A stretch of 64,000 bases of DNA from Nocardia australiensis (GCF_020733705.1 NZ_JAJFZM010000001.1:1302001-1366000), one strand, 5' to 3'; counted from the stretch's first letter, positions 1 through 8,446 are shown. Notes: generated from the letters alone by a model not told the origin. A program made the numbers and translations.

Positions 1-1248
1 CACGGAGGCGGCCAAGCCGAGAGCGGCCGCACGAATCCTGTTCGGGAACATCTCCCCGAGCATCACCCACACCACCACACCCCAGGACAGGCCGAAGAAC
101 AGCACGAACGAATGCGCCGAGATCAGCGCGACCATGCCCTGAGCGTGCGGGAGCGACGCGGTGGCGCCGGACCCGGTTTTTGCGGAGAACGCCCAGGCAT
201 CCAGCGCCAGCGAAACGGTCATGCCGATTGAGCCGATAAGCGCCAACGGTTTTCGGCCGATCCGGTCCACCAGTGCCATGGCGATGACCGTGCCGATGAT
301 GTTGATGATCGAGGTGGTGAACGAAAACAGGAACGAGCTCGACGGGTCGATGCCCACCGACTGCCACAGCGTGGCCGAATAGTAGAACGCCACATTGATG
401 CCGACCAGCTGCTGGAAGACAGCAAGCCCGATGCCGATCCACACCACGGGCAGGAATCCGAATCGACCACCGAGCAGGTCTTTGAAGGTGGACTTGTGTT
501 CGCTGCGCATCGCCTGGTGGATTTCGGCGACTCGCGCGTCCAGATCGATATTCTCGCCTTCCACGTCGGCGAGCACTTTCTTCGCCTCGGCGGTGCGGTC
601 CACCGAAATCAGGTAGCGCGGTGACTCGGGAATCGTGAACGAAACCAGCCCGTATAGCAGAGCTGGCACCGCCATCACACCCAGCATCCATTGCCAGGCC
701 TCCAGTCCGGCGATAGTGCCGCGCTGCTCGCCGCCGGCGATCTGCAGAATCGCATAGTTGACCAGCTGCGAGAGTGCGATACCGAAAATGATCGCCGCCT
801 GCTGGAACGAACCGAGCCGTCCGCGATATGCCGGCGGCGCTACCTCGGCGATGTAGGCGGGTCCGATCACCGACGCCATTCCGATCCCGATGCCGCCGAT
901 AATTCGCCACATCGCCAGATCCCACAGCGTGAAGGGCAATGCCGACCCGAATGCGCTCACCAGGAACAGCCCCGCCGCGATCCGCATGACGTGAATTCGC
1001 CCGATGCGGTCCGCCAGTCGGCCCGCCGTGGCCGCGCCGATCGCCGACCCGATCAGCGCGACGGCGACCACCTGAGCCAAGGCACCCGACCCGATGCTGT
1101 ATCGGTCACGGATGGCCGCGACCGCGCCGTTGATAACCGCGCTGTCGTAACCGAACAGAAAGCCGCCCATGGCGGCGGCCGCGGTAATGAAGATGACGCG
1201 CCTGATCTGATCGGACGCCTGCCTTGTTTGCAGTCCGGTCGTGCTCAC
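1..1248 (-). CDS. MFS sugar porter (partial, C-terminus outside window)
   Basis: Inner-membrane sugar:proton symporter of the sugar porter (SP) family, probably importing the sugar oxidised by the divergent gene set. The first 416 codons are present; the 3' end runs off the window. Visible SP motifs are GGFLFGYDSAVINGA in TM1, GRLADRIGRIHVM after TM2, the PESPRYL motif after TM6, and QQLVGINVAFYYS in TM7. The GTG start at 1248 overlaps the stop of a small upstream gene by 4 nt (GTGA), so translation is probably coupled. The likely promoter lies about 360 bp upstream and carries a dyad shared with the regulon. The substrate is inferred from the neighbours, not from the protein. Confidence 0.9.
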   Translation of the reverse strand, partial: MSTTGLQTRQASDQIRRVIFITAAAAMGGFLFGYDSAVINGAVAAIRDRYSIGSGALAQVVAVALIGSAIGAATAGRLADRIGRIHVMRIAAGLFLVSAFGSALPFTLWDLAMWRIIGGIGIGMASVIGPAYIAEVAPPAYRGRLGSFQQAAIIFGIALSQLVNYAILQIAGGEQRGTIAGLEAWQWMLGVMAVPALLYGLVSFTIPESPRYLISVDRTAEAKKVLADVEGENIDLDARVAEIHQAMRSEHKSTFKDLLGGRFGFLPVVWIGIGLAVFQQLVGINVAFYYSATLWQSVGIDPSSSFLFSFTTSIINIIGTVIAMALVDRIGRKPLALIGSIGMTVSLALDAWAFSAKTGSGATASLPHAQGMVALISAHSFVLFFGLSWGVVVWVMLGEMFPNRIRAAALGLAASV

Positions 1249-1487
1249 CGACGGGCTCCCGTCTCGCGTGCTCGATTCCGGTCGACCTCCACAAGGTGCT
1301 GGACGCCGTCATGCCAGGTAAGCCTGGACCACGGTGCGGCCTGCTGATCGACGATCTGGCCGGCATCGACGCGAAGCATCGGGAAATCCGGCACGTCGAG
1401 GGCCGCAGGATCGATACCGCTGTGCGTGACCGACACATCGCCCCCGGAACTCGCCGAGTCCTGCATGGTTTTGGTTGCTGAGTTCAC
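1245..1487 (-). CDS. small hypothetical protein coupled to the sugar porter
   Basis: An 80-residue protein of unknown function. The GTG start at 1487 has a strong ribosome-binding site (GGAGGG, 5 nt upstream), the codons have GC-rich third positions, and the stop overlaps the start of the sugar porter by 4 nt. It has no signal peptide or membrane segment. The same frame is open back to an ATG at 1610 that coincides with the predicted transcription start, so a 121-residue leaderless form is possible. However, the extra 41 codons have weaker third-position bias, so 1487 is preferred. Its place between a regulated promoter and the transporter suggests a role in sugar uptake or sugar-acid handling; this is inference. 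Confidence 0.55.
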   Translation of the reverse strand: MNSATKTMQDSASSGGDVSVTHSGIDPAALDVPDFPMLRVDAGQIVDQQAAPWSRLTWHDGVQHLVEVDRNRARETGARR

Positions 1488-1592
1488 TAAGGCCCTCCAC
1501 GGCTCTTGTCGGTGATCGGACAGCACTTTCGTCCTTCCATCAGCCGCCGCTCTCGGGCCGAGTCGAGAAGGATGCGGCAGCCTCCCGACACA

Positions 1593-1616
1593 ACTGGTAT
1601 GACCGGTCATGCCGGA
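1593..1616. promoter_or_regulatory. predicted operator of the FadR-type regulator (transporter promoter)
   Basis: A 24-bp near-palindrome of the form ACTGGT-N3-ACCGGT-N3-GCCGGA with the inner core ATGACCGGTCAT. The same dyad occurs at 3812-3835 over the regulator's own start and in variant form at 1671-1694. Here it lies immediately downstream of the -10 box of the minus-strand transporter promoter, so bound repressor would block initiation. Assignment to the GntR protein encoded at 3818 is inference from repetition and position. Confidence 0.7.
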
Positions 1617-1617
1617 A

Positions 1618-1647
1618 AGTATGACTATGTCGAAACTCGACCGTCAA
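1618..1647 (-). promoter_or_regulatory. predicted promoter of the transporter operon
   Basis: On the minus strand, a -35 box TTGACG (1642-1647) and a -10 box CATACT (1618-1623) are separated by 18 bp. The same boxes with the same 18-bp spacing precede the GntR gene, and in both cases the operator dyad begins right after the -10. Transcription would start near 1610. Confidence 0.6.
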
Positions 1648-1670
1648 GGGTTTCGGATGACCAATTCGAA

Positions 1671-1694
1671 ACTGGTCAAACCGGTGTGACCGGT
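1671..1694. promoter_or_regulatory. predicted operator upstream of the dehydrogenase pair
   Basis: Variant of the regulon dyad: ACTGGT-N3-ACCGGT-N3-ACCGGT, with the same 24-bp length and spacing as the copies at 1593 and 3812. It abuts a possible -10 (TATACG, 1694-1699) for the plus-strand dehydrogenase genes, whose start is at 1771. Repressor binding here would overlap the promoter spacer. Confidence 0.55.
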
Positions 1695-1770
1695 ATACGA
1701 TCCGGTCCTTGAACCAGCCAGCTCGCTGCTCGCAGTGATCTGCATGAGTGCATTTCAGGAGGGATATTCG

Positions 1771-2823
1771 ATGCTCGCGGCTCGATGGCATCGTCGCGCT
1801 GACGTCCGACTCGAAGAAGTCCAGCCGCGCCCACGGCGCGACGACGAGCTCTTGGTCAAGGTCCACTGGTGCGGCATTTGCGGAACCGATTTGGAAGAGT
1901 TCCGCGATGGACCACTCATCATTCCGGTGGACGATCCGCACCCCCTCAGTGGGCGCACGGCGCCGCTGACCCTGGGGCATGAGGTCGTCGGCGAAGTCGT
2001 CGAAGCCGCACGCGACGGCAGCGGGCCACCAGTCGGCACGATGGTGGTACCCGATGTGGTGAACGGCTGCGGCACCTGCTGGTGGTGTCTGCGGCACGAG
2101 GACGGCCTGTGCCCGAACCTGTCTGTTCTCGGGCAACAGGACGACGGTGGTCTGGCCGAGTTCATGGTCGCGCGGGCCCGGACCTGCGTTCCCCTTCCGC
2201 CCGGTCTGAGCGCCGATGACGCCGTTCTGGCCGAGCCGGCCGCAGTGGCGGTCCGTGCGGTTCGCAAGGCCCCCGATCCGATCGGTTCGACCGCGGTCGT
2301 CATCGGCGGCGGCACTATCGGCCAGTTGACCGCTCAGGCGGCGCTGGCTCTGGGCGCTGCGAACTGCTGGATCGTGGACCCGGGCCGGTTCCGCCGAGCC
2401 TTCGCCCAAAGCCATTCGGCCGTGCGAGCGCTGGCGCCCGAGGAGCTGGACATGCTGATCGAGGACCTCGACGATCCCGGCGTCGACGTCATTTATGAAT
2501 GCAGCGGGGCGCCCGGGCAGATCGAGCGATCCCTCGCCCTGGTTCGACCAGGAGGCACCGTCGTGGCCGTCGGTCTCGGCGCGCAGCCCCAGCCGCTTGC
2601 GCTCTCCCCGGTGGTGTTGGGCGAACGCCGACTGATCGGGTCCGCGGCTCACCTGTGGGATGTGGACGTCGCCCAAGCGGTGCGAATGCTCGCCGACGGC
2701 CGACTCCAGGCAAAAGAACTGATCACGCACCGCGTTCCACTGCCGGAGTTGGTGACAGTCGCGCTGCCTCTGCTCGCCGCGCCGGACGCGGAGGTCCTGA
2801 AGGTCGCGGTGGACTGCCGATGA
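1771..2823 (+). CDS. zinc-dependent MDR alcohol/sugar dehydrogenase
   Basis: A 350-residue medium-chain dehydrogenase that probably oxidises a sugar or polyol with NAD(P)+. The N-terminal GroES-like domain holds the catalytic zinc site, CGICGTD near residues 30-36 and GHE near 67. The structural-zinc loop has four cysteines (CGTCWWC...GLC), and the Rossmann domain has GGGTIG near 180. ATG 1771 was chosen because GGAGGG lies about 8 nt upstream; a GTG at 1735 in the same frame has no such site. The stop overlaps the next gene's start (ATGA), so the two dehydrogenases are co-translated. A regulon operator lies about 80 bp upstream. The sugar substrate cannot be read from the sequence. Confidence 0.9.
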   Translation: MLAARWHRRADVRLEEVQPRPRRDDELLVKVHWCGICGTDLEEFRDGPLIIPVDDPHPLSGRTAPLTLGHEVVGEVVEAARDGSGPPVGTMVVPDVVNGCGTCWWCLRHEDGLCPNLSVLGQQDDGGLAEFMVARARTCVPLPPGLSADDAVLAEPAAVAVRAVRKAPDPIGSTAVVIGGGTIGQLTAQAALALGAANCWIVDPGRFRRAFAQSHSAVRALAPEELDMLIEDLDDPGVDVIYECSGAPGQIERSLALVRPGGTVVAVGLGAQPQPLALSPVVLGERRLIGSAAHLWDVDVAQAVRMLADGRLQAKELITHRVPLPELVTVALPLLAAPDAEVLKVAVDCR

Positions 2824-3611
2824 GCACCGGAGACTCCGATCAGCAACACCACGACGCGCTCGATCTGCCGAGGCATACTGTCCTGCTCACTGGTGGCCTA
2901 GGCGGCCTGGGGCCGGCCATCGTCCGCCGCCTGGCAGAACATGGCGCGACCGTCGGGGTAGTAGACACCGCCGAGGACGGCGCCAAGATCCCCTCGCATC
3001 CCCGTGTCCGCTACCACCGCTGCGATGTCACCGATCCGGTCGCCGTCCGCGAAATGGTCACCCAGTCCGAGGAATGGCTGGGAGGTCGGCCGACGATCGT
3101 GTGCTGCCACGCAGGAGTGGTCGGCGACGCCTACCCCGTCCAGGAATTTCCCTTGGACGCCTTCCGCCGGATCCAAGATGTGAACACCACAGGCAGCTTC
3201 CTGGTCGCCCGCGCCGCGGCCGCACTGTGGCGAGAACACCACGAGCCCGGGCATCTGATCTTCACCACGAGTTGGGTCTCCGACGTGCCCTGGCCGGGCA
3301 TCGCCCCCTACAGCGCCTCCAAAGCCGCCATCAAATCCCTGATGCGCAGCTTCGCCCGAGAGCTGGCGCCGTACGGGATCCGCAGCAACGCGCTCTCGCC
3401 GGGCATCGTGGCCGTCGGCATGGCCAAACACCAGTGGGACACCGACCCGGACTACCGCGCTCGGGCCGAACGTGCCGTCCCACTGGGATCACTGCAGACC
3501 GCGGAGTCGGTTGCCGACGCCTTCCTGTTTCTATGCTCGGACCTCGCCTCGTATATGACAGGTTCCACACTCCTGGTCGACGGCGGCGCAAGCCTCTATC
3601 CGCTCGACTGA
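2820..3611 (+). CDS. SDR-family oxidoreductase
   Basis: A 263-residue classical short-chain dehydrogenase. The cofactor loop is TGGLGGLG (near residues 24-31), followed by the acidic VVDT after strand 2 that usually favours NAD. The catalytic Ser is in TTSW, with Tyr and Lys in YSASK. The C-terminus has the usual tail ending SYMTGSTLLVDGG. It overlaps the preceding dehydrogenase by 4 nt. In this regulon it is a good candidate for the sugar 1-dehydrogenase producing the lactone that the SMP-30 protein would open. Which of the two dehydrogenases acts first is not decided by sequence. Confidence 0.9.
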   Translation: MSTGDSDQQHHDALDLPRHTVLLTGGLGGLGPAIVRRLAEHGATVGVVDTAEDGAKIPSHPRVRYHRCDVTDPVAVREMVTQSEEWLGGRPTIVCCHAGVVGDAYPVQEFPLDAFRRIQDVNTTGSFLVARAAAALWREHHEPGHLIFTTSWVSDVPWPGIAPYSASKAAIKSLMRSFARELAPYGIRSNALSPGIVAVGMAKHQWDTDPDYRARAERAVPLGSLQTAESVADAFLFLCSDLASYMTGSTLLVDGGASLYPLD

Positions 3612-3780
3612 AGCCAGCCCGGCAGCACTGAGCACCGCATCGGCGCGGCTCTCCCAGGGTGGGCGCGGTTGGACGGTATTCGATCCGGCCGTCGCCACGA
3701 CAGTGTGATCGGGGCTGCAACCATCGGCTGCCCTCTTGAATGGCGGTAGTGCAGATCACCACGGAGAGCGATCGAAGCAT

Positions 3781-3810
3781 TTGACGGTCGGGTTTCGAGG
3801 CTGCCATACT
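3781..3810 (+). promoter_or_regulatory. predicted promoter of the GntR regulator gene
   Basis: -35 TTGACG (3781-3786) and -10 CATACT (3805-3810) are separated by 18 bp. The predicted start of transcription, about 7 nt after the -10, falls on the ATG at 3818, so the mRNA is probably leaderless. The architecture is identical to the transporter promoter on the other strand near 1618-1647. Confidence 0.6.
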
Positions 3811-3811
3811 T

Positions 3812-3835
3812 ACTGGTATGACCGGTCATGCCAGT
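3812..3835. promoter_or_regulatory. predicted autoregulatory operator of the GntR regulator
   Basis: A 24-bp dyad, ACTGGT-N3-ACCGGT-N3-GCCAGT, palindromic except for one base pair. It covers the predicted transcription start and the first six codons of the regulator gene, so the protein should repress its own leaderless message. This is the best-formed of the three copies in the window. Confidence 0.7.
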
Positions 3836-4657
3836 TATGGTGATCCAGCAACCCCGCCGTCCGGCGCAGATCTCGCGACGATGCTCGAGGAGCGCCTCGT
3901 GGCGGGAGAGTGGCCGCCTGGGTCGCGAATGCCATCGGAGCGGGTGCTGGCCCAGCAGTACACGGTGAGCCGTCCGGTGATCCGGGAGGCGCTGCGGTCT
4001 CTACAGGAGCGCGGCTTGATCAGTGTGGCTGCGGGTCGCGGGAGTTTCGTCCGCCAGATACGGCCAACCAGCGACGGCGGAGATCCGCTACTACTGGTAC
4101 GTCGTGGTGAGGTCACCGCGCGGCATCTAGTCGTCGCACGCGCGATGCTCGAGGGGCAAGCGGCGGCACTCGCCGCGGAGCATAGGTCCGAAGACGATCT
4201 GGCGGATATGCGCCGCATCCTCGACGCGCTGGACCATCAGAGCGCGCTGTCGGCCCGCGCGGATCTGGATGTGGCGTTCCACGAGGCGATCGCCATCGCC
4301 TCGCGGAACCCGGTCATTCAGATCATGTTCGGCTCGATCCGACCGCTGACCCACGGAGTCATGTTGCGTAGCCTCACCGACCGCGCGGTTACCGGGGCGG
4401 CACTGCCATTGCACAACGTGATCCTCGAAGCGATCGCGAGCAAGAACCCCGATGCCGCGCGGGTGGCGATGACCGAGCACATCGAAGCCGCCCAGCACTT
4501 CTACGGTACCGACCTCGACGTCGCCTTGTCCGATGTACTCAACCGCCGCGCGGCGGGAGCACCCAACATCGCCGCACTGCTCAACGATGTCAGCCGGTCG
4601 ATCGCGGATCTGCCCACCGACGTCCAAGCCGACGGCCCACCACCCGAATCCAACTGA
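3818..4657 (+). CDS. GntR-family (FadR subfamily) regulator of the sugar-oxidation genes
   Basis: A 279-residue DNA-binding repressor. The N-terminal winged helix spans about residues 20-85 (GEWPPGSRMPSERVLAQQY, then SRPVIREALRSL). The C-terminal FCD ligand-binding domain spans about 105-245, with the typical Asp/His metal-site pattern (DLDVAFHEAI, later HNVI and TEHI). ATG 3818 lies inside its own operator and would be a leaderless start. The only other start in frame, ATG 3881, would cut into the first helix. It sits between the dehydrogenase pair and the dehydratase set, and matching dyads mark two other promoters. The inducer is probably a sugar acid or keto-acid intermediate; this is inference. 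Confidence 0.9.
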   Translation: MTGHASYGDPATPPSGADLATMLEERLVAGEWPPGSRMPSERVLAQQYTVSRPVIREALRSLQERGLISVAAGRGSFVRQIRPTSDGGDPLLLVRRGEVTARHLVVARAMLEGQAAALAAEHRSEDDLADMRRILDALDHQSALSARADLDVAFHEAIAIASRNPVIQIMFGSIRPLTHGVMLRSLTDRAVTGAALPLHNVILEAIASKNPDAARVAMTEHIEAAQHFYGTDLDVALSDVLNRRAAGAPNIAALLNDVSRSIADLPTDVQADGPPPESN

Positions 4658-4815
4658 GCGGACCGGGCACATCTGACCTGGCGGGAATTGTCATTGGGGC
4701 GTGGTCGACACAGTCGCGATCCCCCTTTGATCCATGTTCGTTCGCGCACGCACCGCCGGTGCGCGAGGGCGGGACTCACGCGCTCCCCACGTATACGAAA
4801 GGCATGTGATTCAGA

Positions 4816-6015
4816 GTGCATATTGTCGCATTGGAGACGCTGCGGCCCCGATTCCAGAACAACCTGTGCGTCCTCGTCCTGCACACCGACGAGGGCCTAG
4901 TCGGGCTCGGCGATACGTTTCTGCAGTCAGCCGCGGTCGAGGCGTACCTGCATTCCCACGTCGCCCCACTGCTACTCGGCCTCGACGAGCCGACACCGGA
5001 AGCGGTGTCACTCCTGCTCACCCCGTATGTCGGTTTCCAGGGCGGCGGAGTCGAGATGCGCGCCAACGGCGCGGTGGACATCGCACTCTGGGACCTGCTG
5101 GGCAGGCAAAGTGGACAGACTGTGGCGCGCCTGCTCGGCGGTCCGGTCCGCGACACAATCGGCGTCTACAACACTTGCGCCGGCCCAGGCTACATCCAGG
5201 ACACTTCGCGGCAGTCCTCGTCCAACTGGGGGCACAGCCAAGGCGAGTACGAAGACTTGGACGCGTTTCTTACCAAACCCGCCAGATTGGCCAAGGAGCT
5301 CTACGCCGAGGGCCTGCGCGGGATGAAGGTCTGGCCTTTCGACCGCGCCGCCGAGAAGTCCGGGGGCAACCGGATCACATCGGCGGACCTGGATGCGGCG
5401 ATGACCGTGATCCGGGAGATCCGCGACGCGGTCGGCATGGACATGGACCTCATGGTGGAGTTGCACGGACAGTGGTCGCGCCGCGCCGCCGTCGACATCT
5501 GCCGGGCATTGGAGCCCTACCAGCCATTCTGGGTGGAGGACCCCATCCGCCCCGACGCCGTCGACGCCCTCGGCGCGCTGGCCAACGAAGTCGGCGTGCC
5601 GATCGCGACCGGCGAGACCGCACTCGGACGCCGCGGCTTCCTGCCGCTGCTCGAGCAGGGCCGCATCGCCTACGCCACCGTCGATGTCCAGTGGACCGGT
5701 GGCCTAACCGAAGCACGGAAAGTCGCCAACCTCGCCGATGCGTTCTCGATACCGGTCGCCCCACACGACTGCACCGGCCCGATCACCCTGGCCGCCTGCT
5801 TCCACCTGACCATGACGCAGCCCAACGCCCTGATCCAGGAAACCGTACGAGCCTTCCTGCGCACCTGGTACCCGCGCGTGGTCACCGGCTTGCCCGAGAT
5901 CCACAACGGAGTTGCGGCCCTCTCACCCGAGCCTGGTCTGGGGTTGCAGATCACAGCCGGCCTGAGAGAAGACCCGGACACAGTTCGTCGGGTCACCAGC
6001 ATCGAAACGTCATGA
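4816..6015 (+). CDS. enolase-superfamily sugar-acid dehydratase
   Basis: A 399-residue member of the mandelate racemase/galactonate dehydratase group of the enolase superfamily, which removes water from an aldonic acid to give the 2-keto-3-deoxy acid. Mg2+ ligands are visible as Glu215 (in VELHG, with His217), Glu241 (WVEDP) and Glu267 (GET). A barrel His is at 317 (APHDC). The GTG start is at 4816; a GAAAGG lies about 13 nt upstream, rather far. This type, rather than the IlvD/EDD type, is used for arabonate or xylonate in the Sulfolobus and Haloferax pentose routes. Exact substrate is not determined; xylonate, arabonate and similar acids all fit. Confidence 0.85.
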   Translation: MHIVALETLRPRFQNNLCVLVLHTDEGLVGLGDTFLQSAAVEAYLHSHVAPLLLGLDEPTPEAVSLLLTPYVGFQGGGVEMRANGAVDIALWDLLGRQSGQTVARLLGGPVRDTIGVYNTCAGPGYIQDTSRQSSSNWGHSQGEYEDLDAFLTKPARLAKELYAEGLRGMKVWPFDRAAEKSGGNRITSADLDAAMTVIREIRDAVGMDMDLMVELHGQWSRRAAVDICRALEPYQPFWVEDPIRPDAVDALGALANEVGVPIATGETALGRRGFLPLLEQGRIAYATVDVQWTGGLTEARKVANLADAFSIPVAPHDCTGPITLAACFHLTMTQPNALIQETVRAFLRTWYPRVVTGLPEIHNGVAALSPEPGLGLQITAGLREDPDTVRRVTSIETS

Positions 6016-6046
6016 CCGAGACGACCTGGCGAGCAAAGGACCACCG

Positions 6047-6922
6047 ATGAACCTTGTCCGATTCCTCGACGACGACGGCAGAGCGAAACTGGGCGTGCTC
6101 GACCCGGCCGGTATCCATCCGCTACCGCTGCCTGACATGGCGACCCTGCTGCGACACAGTGCGGCCGAGATCAGGGAACTCACCGAGCAGGCGATCGAGA
6201 CCGGCGCCATCCGGTCACTCGCTCGAACACCGCTGCTGGCACCGATCGACGGGCTTACCGAGGTCTGGGGCGCCGGTGTCACCTATCTGTTGTCCCGATC
6301 CGCCAGAATGGAGGAGTCGCGGCACGATTTGGTGTATCAGGACGTCTACGACGCGCAACGACCGGAACTGTTCTTCAAGTCCGCCGCCTGGCGGGTGCGC
6401 ACCGATGGTGAGCAGGCTGGGATCCGCCCCGACTGCCCTGACAGCGTTCCAGAGCCGGAGCTGTGCCTGGTCCTCAACCGGCACGCCGAGATTATCGGAG
6501 CGCTGGTCGGCAACGACGTCACCGCCCGCGGAATCGAGGCCGAAAACCCCATCTACCTGCCGCAGGCCAAGCTTTATGCCGGTAGTTGCGCGCTCTCGGC
6601 GCGGATCGTCCCGTGGTGGTCGATCACCGCCCCGGAAGATCTCGGCATCAAGATGACGATCCAGCGTGGTCAGGAAACAGCATTCAGCGGCGAGACCCGG
6701 ACCTCGTCGATGAAACGCGGTTACGCCGAACTGATCGAATGGCTGTTCCAAGCCAACGAGTTCCCCGATGGCGTCGTGCTGTCCACCGGGACCGGCATCG
6801 TCCCCCCACTGGGCGAGGGTCTGCACGACGGCGACGTAGTCACTGTGTGCATCGACCAGGTCGGCGTTCTAACAAACACAATTGCGCAGATCCAGCGCAC
6901 GGAAGGAGCCCTCGCGCGATGA
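6047..6922 (+). CDS. FAH-family 2-keto-3-deoxy-pentonate dehydratase
   Basis: A 291-residue fumarylacetoacetate hydrolase-fold enzyme, predicted to convert 2-keto-3-deoxy-pentonate to 2-oxoglutarate semialdehyde. Landmarks are WGAGVTYLLSR...RMEESR, the block ERPELFFK-like QRPELFFKSAAWRV, VPEPELCLVLN (acidic metal ligands), and GNDVTARGIEAENPIYLPQAK. The length and these blocks resemble the archaeal 2-keto-3-deoxyarabonate dehydratase group. An AAAGGA site precedes the ATG by about 9 nt. It overlaps the next gene by 4 nt, and that gene makes the next enzyme of the same route. A simple acylpyruvase role is possible but does not fit the neighbours as well. Confidence 0.85.
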   Translation: MNLVRFLDDDGRAKLGVLDPAGIHPLPLPDMATLLRHSAAEIRELTEQAIETGAIRSLARTPLLAPIDGLTEVWGAGVTYLLSRSARMEESRHDLVYQDVYDAQRPELFFKSAAWRVRTDGEQAGIRPDCPDSVPEPELCLVLNRHAEIIGALVGNDVTARGIEAENPIYLPQAKLYAGSCALSARIVPWWSITAPEDLGIKMTIQRGQETAFSGETRTSSMKRGYAELIEWLFQANEFPDGVVLSTGTGIVPPLGEGLHDGDVVTVCIDQVGVLTNTIAQIQRTEGALAR

Positions 6923-8442
6923 CTGTCATCAGCCTGAACCCGACGGATGCAAGCGTGAACGGCTCCGTCGAGGACACCACACCAGAGCAGTTACACACCA
7001 TTTTGACCGCCGCGGCGGCAGCAGCACCCGCGGTCGCCTCAACATCAGCAGCAACGCGCGCGGACTGGATGCGAGCGGTCGCCAATGCGCTCGACGAGCG
7101 CGCCGACGAACTGGTGGCCTTGGCCGACCGGGAGACCGCCCTGGGATTCCCGCGGCTGACCGGCGAGCTGGCCCGCGCAACCGGTCAACTACGGCTGCTG
7201 GCATCCCACGCCGAGACCGGCCAACCCTTCGACCCGACGATTGACACCGCCGACCCGGCATGGACTCCCACACCACGTCCGGATCTGCGTTCGATTCGTG
7301 TCGGTATCGGCCCGGTCCTGGTGTTCGCCGCCAGCAACTTCCCCTTCGCTTTCAGCGTCGCTGGTGGCGACACCGCCAGCGCGTGGGCTGCCGGTTGCCC
7401 GGTAATCGTCAAAGCCCACCCCGGACATCCGCTGCTGTCGGCCGCGGTCGCCGACACCATCACGGCTACCCTTGCCGAAAATGGAGCACCTGCAGGGATA
7501 TTCGCACTCATCCACGGGTACAGCACCGGCACGGCGGCCCTTGCCGCCCCTGAGATCGCCGCGGCAGCTTTCACCGGATCCACGGTCGGTGGCCGCGCCC
7601 TGCACGACATCGCGGCCGCCCGCGAGAACCCGATCCCATTCTTCGGGGAACTGGGCGGCATCAACACAGTCGTCGTCACCGGGCGCGCGAACTCGGAGCG
7701 CCCCGAGGAGATCGCCGCGGGACTGAGCCAGTCCTTCCTGCTCGGCGCCGGCCAGTTCTGCACAAAGCCCGGACTGGTCCTGCTACCGGCCGACAGCGAT
7801 GTACCGGCCCGCCTCGCGACACTGATCGCCGACCTCCCCGCGCCGGTGATGCTCGGCATCGACCTGCGCGACCAGTACCGGGGACGGCTCCGAGACTTCC
7901 TCGCGCACAAACCCGTGCAACAAGTGGCGGCCGGGCTGGAGCCGACAGATCAGACCGGAGCCCACGAACGGATCACCGTCGCGCAGACCACGACTGACGC
8001 CCTGCTGGCCGACGTCGAGGGGCTCACCGAGGAGCATTTCGGACCCACCACCCTGCTGGTCACCTACGACTCGCCCGAAGAACTGTGGCAGGCGGTCACA
8101 GTGTTGCCCGGTTCGCTGACTGCCGGCGTGCAGCGGGCGGCCGGTGAGGATGTCACCGATCTGGTCGCGGCGCTGGCCAGGCGAGCCGGGCGGGTGTTGG
8201 TCGACGACTGGCCGACCGGGGTTGCGGTCAGTTGGGCGCAGTTCCACGGCGGGCCGTATCCGGCCACCACCGATCCCCGACACACCGCCGTCGGCACCGC
8301 AGCGATCGACCGCTTCCTGCGCACAGTCGCCTACCAACACGTCCCCGAAGACGCACTGCCCCCGTGGCTGCACGACAGCAACCCCGATCGAATCCTCCGG
8401 CGCATCAACGGAACCCTCACCACAGAGCCGGTAAAGCAGTGA
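6919..8442 (+). CDS. 2-oxoglutarate semialdehyde (2,5-dioxovalerate) dehydrogenase
   Basis: A 507-residue aldehyde dehydrogenase that oxidises 2,5-dioxopentanoate to 2-oxoglutarate and feeds the TCA cycle. The catalytic Cys281 lies in GAGQFCTKPG, the general-base Glu244 in FFGELGG, and the cofactor block is ASNFPFAFSVAGGDTASAWAAGCPVIVKAHPGH. The combination of SNFPFAF, the SGGDTAS-like block and QFCTKPG is characteristic of the ketoglutarate-semialdehyde group. ATG 6919 overlaps the upstream stop (ATGA) and is far more likely than upstream in-frame starts buried in the FAH gene. Position in the operon matches the last step of the pathway. Confidence 0.9.
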   Translation: MTVISLNPTDASVNGSVEDTTPEQLHTILTAAAAAAPAVASTSAATRADWMRAVANALDERADELVALADRETALGFPRLTGELARATGQLRLLASHAETGQPFDPTIDTADPAWTPTPRPDLRSIRVGIGPVLVFAASNFPFAFSVAGGDTASAWAAGCPVIVKAHPGHPLLSAAVADTITATLAENGAPAGIFALIHGYSTGTAALAAPEIAAAAFTGSTVGGRALHDIAAARENPIPFFGELGGINTVVVTGRANSERPEEIAAGLSQSFLLGAGQFCTKPGLVLLPADSDVPARLATLIADLPAPVMLGIDLRDQYRGRLRDFLAHKPVQQVAAGLEPTDQTGAHERITVAQTTTDALLADVEGLTEEHFGPTTLLVTYDSPEELWQAVTVLPGSLTAGVQRAAGEDVTDLVAALARRAGRVLVDDWPTGVAVSWAQFHGGPYPATTDPRHTAVGTAAIDRFLRTVAYQHVPEDALPPWLHDSNPDRILRRINGTLTTEPVKQ

Positions 8443-8446
8443 ACCG

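Noticed and set aside
3596..3829. 77-codon minus-strand frame starting in the operator
   Set aside because: Its ATG comes from the palindromic operator; the rest is low-bias intergenic sequence.
4734..6050. 438-codon plus-strand frame over the dehydratase gene
   Set aside because: Arg/Pro/His-rich shadow frame of the enolase-superfamily gene at 4816-6015, which has clear family motifs.
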